A DNA stretch of 64,000 nt from Caproiciproducens sp. NJN-50 (GTDB lineage Bacteria; Bacillota; Clostridia; Oscillospirales; Acutalibacteraceae), in assembly GCF_004103755.1 (NCBI RefSeq), contig NZ_CP035283.1:2852001-2916000 (forward strand), in the 5' to 3' direction. A program made the translations under genes and the position numbers. Position 1 is the stretch's first letter. Every line of letters begins with the position of its first letter. Positions 59,188-64,000 of the stretch are shown here, in pieces. The notes under the pieces were generated by a model. It did no database searches. It was not told where the DNA came from and saw only the letters and a list, made by a program, of their open reading frames with translations.

Positions 59188-59858
59188 GGTGCGATCGCCT
59201 CCGCGCCTGAAAGATCCTCTCCGTTCTTTCGGTAAACGGAATATTCCCGCGGAAGATGGGAGGCATCGTTCATCGTGACGACCTTCGCCTGCAGGCTGTC
59301 ATCAAAATCCACCACACTGACCGCCGTATTGTCGCACCAGCCGATTTCTCCCACCCGATCCAGCGGCCGGCCGAGCGCGCGGCACAGGAAATTGCGGATC
59401 GCACATCCGTGGGAAACAATGCAGACCATCTTTCCGCGGTTTGCCCCGGCAATGTCAACGGCTGCCGCCCAGACGCGGTCGTATACCTCTTTCATCGATT
59501 CGCCGCGCTCCGCCTGGAATTTTTCCGGAGATTCGTTCCAGATTTTTACCATCAGGGCATCTTCCCGTTCGATTTCTTCCCAGGAACGTCCCTCCCACGC
59601 GCCGACGTCGATCTCGGACAGGCGGGGATCGATCTGAATCGGAAGGTCATGATACTGATTGATGGCCTGGGCCGTTTTAAACGCGCGTTTGAGCGGGCTG
59701 GAGTAGACCGTCGCGAACGGCTCGTTGCGCAGGCGCAGCGCGATCAGTTCCAGCTGGACCGCGCTGTTCCCGCTGACGTCGCAGTCCGTGCGCCCCTGCA
59801 GGACGCCCTTGGTGTTGCCTTCCGCCTCGCAGTGGCGGACAAAGATCAGCCTTGTCAA
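59184..59858 (-). CDS. Histidine phosphatase family protein
   Basis: 224 residues from a TTG at 59858 preceded by GGAGGG. Phosphohistidine motif RHCEAEGN (H9), then YSSPLKRAFKTAQAI (RxxxTA) and SHGCAIRNFLCRALG carry the catalytic Arg, Glu and second His. The family includes phosphoglycerate mutase-like and CobC-like phosphatases; substrate not predictable. It overlaps the small Cys-rich gene by four bases and ruvX by four. Confidence 0.88.
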   Translation of the reverse strand: MTRLIFVRHCEAEGNTKGVLQGRTDCDVSGNSAVQLELIALRLRNEPFATVYSSPLKRAFKTAQAINQYHDLPIQIDPRLSEIDVGAWEGRSWEEIEREDALMVKIWNESPEKFQAERGESMKEVYDRVWAAAVDIAGANRGKMVCIVSHGCAIRNFLCRALGRPLDRVGEIGWCDNTAVSVVDFDDSLQAKVVTMNDASHLPREYSVYRKNGEDLSGAEAIAP

Positions 59859-60001
59859 TTTCTTTTTCCCTCCGATTTTTTCTTTCGCTCGCAGTACGGG
59901 GGATTTCCCGGCCTGTGATGATGTTTTCTGCACGCTTCGCAGTCGCCGTGCCGTCCGCATTTGACCTTCGGGCACGGACAGGCTCCGTTTCTCTCTACCA
60001 T
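59855..60001 (-). CDS. Small Cys-rich protein (48 aa), likely metal-binding
   Basis: ATG at 60001 overlaps the pyrD stop region (CCATGGTAG); the stop overlaps the phosphatase start. Sequence features: GACPCPKVKCGRHGDCEACR, then KHHH and a final YC, followed by a Lys-rich tail. Six Cys and four His in the first 38 residues suggest a zinc or metal site. Such short genes are easily missed, but precise overlaps on both sides argue that it is translated. No characterised family. Confidence 0.75.
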   Translation of the reverse strand: MVERNGACPCPKVKCGRHGDCEACRKHHHRPGNPPYCERKKKSEGKRN

Positions 60002-60906
60002 GGCCTCACCTTCCCGGTCAGTTCCGCAGCTGATTTCAGATGATTCTCTTCCAGATAGGCTTCCAGGCCCGCGAGGATTTTGACCGGCGCATAGGGGTCG
60101 GAAAACAGGACGGTGCCGATCTGCACGGCCGACGCGCCGGCCAGCAGCATTTCGACGGCGTCCCGCCAGGTGGTGATCCCGCCGAGGCCGACGATGGGGA
60201 TCTTCACGCGGGAACTCGCCTGCCAGACCATCCGCAGCGCGACCGGAAGCAGCGCCGGGCCGGAAAGCCCGCCCGTGTTGTTCCGAAGAACCGGACGGCG
60301 GGTTTGAAGGTCGATGCGCATGCCGGTCAGGGTGTTGATCATGGAAAGCGCATCCGCGCCCGCGTTCTCCACCGCAGCCGCGATTTCCCCAATATCCGCC
60401 ACATTCGGGGAGAGCTTAACCATCAGCGGCTTTTTACAAAACCTCCGGACCGCTGCCGTGACCGCCGCCGCGCTTTCGCAGGACGTCCCGAACGCCGCGC
60501 CGCCCTGCTTCACATTCGGGCAGGAGATATTCAGTTCGATCATGTCCACATCCGAATCGGAAAGGCGCTCCGCCATTTTACAGTAATCCCGCGGCGTGTT
60601 CCCGGCGATATTCGCGATGACCGCCGTTCCCTGCTTTCTCAGCCAAGGCAGGTCTTCCCGGATAAAACGCTCCACGCCCGGATTCTGCAGCCCGACGGAA
60701 TTGAGCATCCCGCCCGGCGTCTCGGCGATGCGCGGCGGCGGATTGCCGGGGCGCTCCTCCAGCGTGAGGCCCTTGCAGGAAATGCCGCCCAGCGTGGAAA
60801 GCGGGTAGAATTCCGCGAATTCCTTTCCGAAGCCAAAAGTCCCGGAGGCGGCGATCAGCGGATTTTGAAGCGGTACGCCCGCAAGGTTGAGTTTTAAATC
60901 CGCCAT
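59995..60906 (-). CDS. pyrD: Dihydroorotate dehydrogenase B, catalytic subunit
   Basis: 303 residues. LAGVPLQNPLIAASGTFGFG, SCKGLTLEERPGNPPPRI, IELNISCPNVKQGG, MVKLSPN and GLGGITTWRDAVEMLLAGASAVQIG are class 1B signatures with FMN contacts. Works with PyrK to oxidise dihydroorotate using NAD+. The ATG at 60906 lies seven bases after GGGAGG and two bases after the pyrK stop. Confidence 0.95.
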   Translation of the reverse strand: MADLKLNLAGVPLQNPLIAASGTFGFGKEFAEFYPLSTLGGISCKGLTLEERPGNPPPRIAETPGGMLNSVGLQNPGVERFIREDLPWLRKQGTAVIANIAGNTPRDYCKMAERLSDSDVDMIELNISCPNVKQGGAAFGTSCESAAAVTAAVRRFCKKPLMVKLSPNVADIGEIAAAVENAGADALSMINTLTGMRIDLQTRRPVLRNNTGGLSGPALLPVALRMVWQASSRVKIPIVGLGGITTWRDAVEMLLAGASAVQIGTVLFSDPYAPVKILAGLEAYLEENHLKSAAELTGKVRPW

Positions 60907-60908
60907 GC

Positions 60909-61676
60909 TCATTCCTCCCATACGACGGTCCGCGCGTCGAACACGGGGCCGTCCTTGCACACATGCCCGTAGTACGGCCCGTTTCCGCCGCGCAGCCTGA
61001 CCGCGCAGCCGAGGCATGCTCCGATGCCGCAGGCCATGCGCTCCTCCATCGAAACATAGCACGGAACGCCGCGCCGCGCCGCGGCTCCGGCGGCCGCGCG
61101 GAGCATCGGTTTCGGCCCGCAGGCAAAGACTACGTCGAATTCAATGTCATCCATCAGGTCGGCGACAAGCCCGTGATACCCAAACGAGCCGTCGTCGGTA
61201 GCGACGCGCACCTGACAGCCAAGCGATTCAAAATCCTCCCTTAAAGTCACCGCGTTTCGGCTGCGGAAGCCTGCCGCCAGCACCGCGCGCGCTCCGAACG
61301 GCTTTGCGGCTTCAAGCAGCGGCGGAACGCCGATCCCCCCGCCGACAAACAGCGCCCTGCGGGACGGATCGCCCAAATCGAAGCCGTTTCCAAGCGGCGC
61401 GAGCAGGTTGACCGTTTCTCCCGGATTCAGGAGCGACAAAAGCCGCGTTCCGTCTCCGCGGATCTGAAAGACAAAGCGGAGCGTCCCGTCTTCCCGGCTG
61501 ATCTCACAGATTGAAATAGGACGGCGCAGTGTTTTTCCCGGCACCTGAAACTGTGCGAACTGGCCCGGGCGGGCGATCCGCGCCGCTTCCGGGCAGAAAA
61601 CGGTCAGATCGAAGATACCGGGCGCAAGCTCCGCCTTTTTCAAAACGGCGCAGTCCGCCGTGTCATAGCGCTTCAC
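60909..61676 (-). CDS. pyrK: Dihydroorotate dehydrogenase B, electron transfer subunit
   Basis: 255 residues. A ferredoxin-reductase-like FAD part (LRRPISICEI), an NAD part (ALFVGGGIGVPPLLEAAK, FACGPKPMLRAA) and a C-terminal [2Fe-2S] site with ACGIGACLGCAVR and a distant GHVC. It passes electrons from PyrD to NAD+. GTG start overlapping the pyrF stop (GTGA). Confidence 0.94.
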   Translation of the reverse strand: MKRYDTADCAVLKKAELAPGIFDLTVFCPEAARIARPGQFAQFQVPGKTLRRPISICEISREDGTLRFVFQIRGDGTRLLSLLNPGETVNLLAPLGNGFDLGDPSRRALFVGGGIGVPPLLEAAKPFGARAVLAAGFRSRNAVTLREDFESLGCQVRVATDDGSFGYHGLVADLMDDIEFDVVFACGPKPMLRAAAGAAARRGVPCYVSMEERMACGIGACLGCAVRLRGGNGPYYGHVCKDGPVFDARTVVWEE

Positions 61677-62605
61677 AGGCGGATCCTCCCGATCCCTTTC
61701 AGAATCGCGTCCCGCATAGTCTCGGCTTCCTGAGCGGCCGCCTTTGCATAGTCTTCCGGCGCAACGTTCCTCTTCTGCCAGGCGCAGAGAATGGAGCGGG
61801 AGGCATTCACCACCGCTCCGAGGCCGTTTTGGTCAAACGCAGGCGCAACGTCCCCGGCGCCGCCGCCCTGCGCCCCATAGCCCGGGACCAGAAAGAACGT
61901 ATGGGTCAGCATGTTTCGCAGCTCGCCGAGCTGTTCCGGCCAGGTCGCGCCGACCACCGCGCCGACGCCGGTGTAGCCGTACTTGCCGGGCAAATCTTTT
62001 CCCCATTCCTCGCAATATTGCCCCATCGTTTCATAGAGAGGCTCGCCGCCCTCGAACAGCTGGTTCTGCAGCTCGTCGGAAGACCGGTTGGAGGTTTTTA
62101 CCAGGACAAAGATTCCCTTGTCCTCCTCGCGGCAGACATTGATCAGCGGCGAGATCCCGTCCGATCCGAGGTATCCGTTGACCGTCAGCGCATCGCCGCC
62201 GAACGCTTCCGCCGTTTCCCCGGCAAGATCGGTTCTGCCCAGATGCGCCGCCGCATAGGCCTGCATGGTGCTTCCAATATCGTTGCGTTTACCGTCCGTG
62301 ATGACGAACAGGCCTTTTTCCTTCGCATACGCGATGGTATCGTGCAGGGCCTTTACTCCCTGCCAGCCGTACATTTCATAATACGCGCACTGCGGCTTGA
62401 CGGCGGGCACGATGCCGCACAGCGCGTCGATCAGGCCCTTGTTGAATTCCAGAATCGCGGCGGCGGCCCCGTCCAGCGTCTTCCCGTATTGCCCAAATGC
62501 TTTTTCCTTGATAAAATCGGGGATATAGTCGAGTTTCGGGTCAAGTCCCGCCACCGTGGGGTTCTGTTTTTGCGCGATTGCTTCGATCAGCCGGTCCAGA
62601 GCCAT
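61673..62605 (-). CDS. pyrF: Orotidine 5'-phosphate decarboxylase (type 2)
   Basis: 310 residues, the length of type 2 enzymes. The active-site DGKRNDIGSTM (Lys/Asp tetrad), VNGYLGSDGISPLI and FFLVPGYGAQGG are present. Final step to UMP. AAGGAGG precedes the ATG; 13 bp after pyrC. Confidence 0.95.
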   Translation of the reverse strand: MALDRLIEAIAQKQNPTVAGLDPKLDYIPDFIKEKAFGQYGKTLDGAAAAILEFNKGLIDALCGIVPAVKPQCAYYEMYGWQGVKALHDTIAYAKEKGLFVITDGKRNDIGSTMQAYAAAHLGRTDLAGETAEAFGGDALTVNGYLGSDGISPLINVCREEDKGIFVLVKTSNRSSDELQNQLFEGGEPLYETMGQYCEEWGKDLPGKYGYTGVGAVVGATWPEQLGELRNMLTHTFFLVPGYGAQGGGAGDVAPAFDQNGLGAVVNASRSILCAWQKRNVAPEDYAKAAAQEAETMRDAILKGIGRIRL

Positions 62606-62618
62606 AGTCGAATCCTCC

Positions 62619-63896
62619 TTATTCCTCCTGTTGATAGACGATCTTCCCGCCGAGCAGGGTCATCCGGACCCTGCCGGTCAGTTTCATCCCCTTGAAAACC
62701 GCGTTGCGGCTTTTCCCGTGCAGCTTTGCAGGTTCCACCGTCCACGTTTCATTCGGGTCAAACAGCACAAGATCCGCCGGGGAGCCCGGCGCCAGTGTTC
62801 CGCCGGGAACGCCGAGCAGCCGCGCGGGCGTGCAGGACATGAGTCCGATGAGCTGCGCAAGAGTTAAAATCCCCGGCAGAACCAGAAATGTGATGCCCGC
62901 CGCCAGGCTGGTCTCCATGCCGATCACGCCGCTCGGCGCGGTGAGAAAATCGGTCTTCTCCTCCGGCGTGTGCGGCGCGTGGTCGGTCGCGATGACGTCG
63001 ATCGTGCCGTCCCGCAGCCCCTCGGCGACGGCCGCCCGGTCCTCCTCCGCGCGCAGCGGAGGGTTCATGCGGTAATCCGCGTCGCGGCGCAGCAGCTCGC
63101 GCTCCGTCAGAGCAAAATAATGCGGGGCGGTCTCACAGGTCACGGGAACGCCCCTGCGCTTTGCATCCCGGATCATCCCGACGGAGGTTTTCGTGCTGAC
63201 ATGGCAGATGTGTACCGGCAAACGGTATGCCTCCGCCAGAGACAGTTCCCGCGCGGTGCCGCAGTCCTCCGCGGCGGCGGGGATTCCGGGGACGCCAAGG
63301 GCGCGGGACACCTCCCCCTCGTTCAGCTTGCCTCCCGCGGCGAGCGAAAGGTCCTCGCAGTGAGACGTGACAAAGAGGCCGAGTTCCGCCGCCCCCTGCA
63401 TCGCACGGGCCATCAGCGCGGAGTCCGCCACCGGCCTGCCGTCGTCGCTGACGGCCCTTGCTCCGGTCTCCCTTAGTTTCCTCAGATCGGTCGGCTCCGC
63501 GCCGGAAAGCCCCTTGGTGATTGCTCCGGCGGCATAGACGCGGGCGTCCGCGCCTTCCGTCCTTTGCAGGAGGCTACTTACTGTCTCCGCATTATCGAGC
63601 GCGGGCCGCGTGTTCGGCATGCAGAGCAGGCTGGTCACCCCGCCCGCCGCCGCCGCGCGGCAGCCGGAAAGCACGTCCTCTTTTTCGGTGAAGCCGGGGT
63701 CGCGCAGATGGACGTGCAGATCGATCAGGCCCGGCGCGGCCACAAGGCCGGAAGCGTCGATCACCCGCGCGTCCTCACAGGCAACGGCCCCGCCGATCCG
63801 TTCAATCTGACCGTCGCAAACCAGCAAATCCCCTGTTTCATCCGTCCCATGGGACGGGTCCAGGATTCGGGCACCCCGAAGCAACAGTTTTTCCAA
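62619..63896 (-). CDS. pyrC: Dihydroorotase
   Basis: 425 residues. Metal motif DLHVHLRDPGF, later THCEDLS-type and HICHVSTKTS histidines, and the catalytic ATDHAPHTPEEK. Third step of pyrimidine synthesis. TTG start at 63896 after GGAGGG. It heads the seven-gene operon; a terminator stands just upstream. Confidence 0.95.
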   Translation of the reverse strand: MEKLLLRGARILDPSHGTDETGDLLVCDGQIERIGGAVACEDARVIDASGLVAAPGLIDLHVHLRDPGFTEKEDVLSGCRAAAAGGVTSLLCMPNTRPALDNAETVSSLLQRTEGADARVYAAGAITKGLSGAEPTDLRKLRETGARAVSDDGRPVADSALMARAMQGAAELGLFVTSHCEDLSLAAGGKLNEGEVSRALGVPGIPAAAEDCGTARELSLAEAYRLPVHICHVSTKTSVGMIRDAKRRGVPVTCETAPHYFALTERELLRRDADYRMNPPLRAEEDRAAVAEGLRDGTIDVIATDHAPHTPEEKTDFLTAPSGVIGMETSLAAGITFLVLPGILTLAQLIGLMSCTPARLLGVPGGTLAPGSPADLVLFDPNETWTVEPAKLHGKSRNAVFKGMKLTGRVRMTLLGGKIVYQQEE

Positions 63897-63918
63897 ATGA
63901 TTCCCTCCGTCCGGTGAT

Positions 63919-63948
63919 AAAAAACAGGCTCCGCCTTACGGCAGGAGC
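63919..63948 (-). terminator. Terminator or attenuator just upstream of pyrC
   Basis: On the minus strand GCTCCTGCC, loop GTAA, GGCGGAGC (one bulge), then CTGTTTTTT. It ends the gene at the window edge, or it could be the terminator of a pyrimidine-responsive attenuator; more upstream sequence is needed to tell. Confidence 0.65.
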
Positions 63949-64000
63949 AGATAGGCGGACAGCGCCAGCAATTCCCGCGCCCAGCAGGCCGAGAAGATAT
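63936..64000 (-). CDS. C-terminus of an unidentified gene at the window edge
   Basis: The last 20 codons in frame read hydrophobically (ACWARELLALSAYLLLP) and stop at 63936-63938, inside the terminator loop. This is the same stop-in-hairpin layout as the kinase and ruvX genes. Too short to identify. Confidence 0.4.
   Translation of the reverse strand, partial: IFSACWARELLALSAYLLLP

Noticed and set aside
61529..62695. Plus-strand 388-codon frame
   Set aside because: Antisense to pyrK and pyrF.
1..64000. CRISPR array or rRNA operon
   Set aside because: No regularly spaced identical repeats with unique spacers and no rRNA signature sequences were found on either strand.

Overview
The window looks like a chromosomal segment of a Gram-positive anaerobe of the Clostridia, most likely the Oscillospirales/Ruminococcaceae side. 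The reasons are the moderately high GC by eye, strong Shine-Dalgarno sites, several TTG/GTG starts, a PyrK/PyrDB-type pyr operon, NiaR/NiaX, DegV proteins, DUF1292, EtfAB with CaiB/CaiC-like enzymes, and remnants of a Tn1549-like conjugative element. No rRNA, CRISPR array or replication origin was seen.

Region by region. (1) 1-7.3 kb: a catabolic CoA cluster. Two class III CoA-transferases (with a partial metallo-beta-lactamase-fold hydrolase behind them) run leftward, and etfB-etfA-CoA ligase run rightward. Each arm has a near-perfect sigma-54 (-24/-12) promoter, and three TTTACA/TGTAAA palindromes lie between them. (2) 7.3-15.6 kb: a FAD/Rieske oxidoreductase coupled to a tocopherol-cyclase-like protein, divergent from a TetR-MMPL-secreted protein operon, with two TetR-type operators between. 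(3) 15.6-23.2 kb: a MacA/MacB-type export operon with a lipoprotein and an Ig-like protein, preceded by an OmpR-type two-component system. The same 11-bp-spaced repeat array lies before both the regulator and macA. (4) 23.2-26.6 kb: lytic transglycosylase, patatin, and a gpx-trxB peroxide-defence pair. (5) 26.6-28.3 kb: about 1.7 kb without convincing genes, holding repeats, hairpins and two terminators. (6) 28.3-34.5 kb: prfC, a DegV protein, a small XRE regulator divergent from a 56-residue protein, NiaX/NiaR and a GGDEF protein. (7) 34.5-40.8 kb: a fructose PTS operon that also carries the general PTS genes (fruR-fruK-EIIBC-EIIA-ptsH-ptsI). (8) 41-50.6 kb: a leftward string of small accessory enzymes with several broken genes. 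(9) 50.6-52.1 kb: a deletion scar joining a VirB4 fragment to an integrase fragment, beside tRNA-Ser(CGA) and a duplicated tRNA end. (10) 52-64 kb: GT39 glycosyltransferase, M20 hydrolase, DUF1292, a probable 6S RNA, a second DegV, MscL, then a seven-gene operon pyrC-pyrF-pyrK-pyrD-Cys-rich peptide-histidine phosphatase-ruvX.

The most notable observations are the divergent sigma-54 control region (3.17-3.65 kb), the shared 11-bp array linking the two-component system to macA, the repeat-rich non-coding block, the VirB4/integrase scar at tRNA-Ser, and small coding sequences with strong signals (56 aa at 31.4 kb; 48 aa Cys-rich at 59.9 kb).
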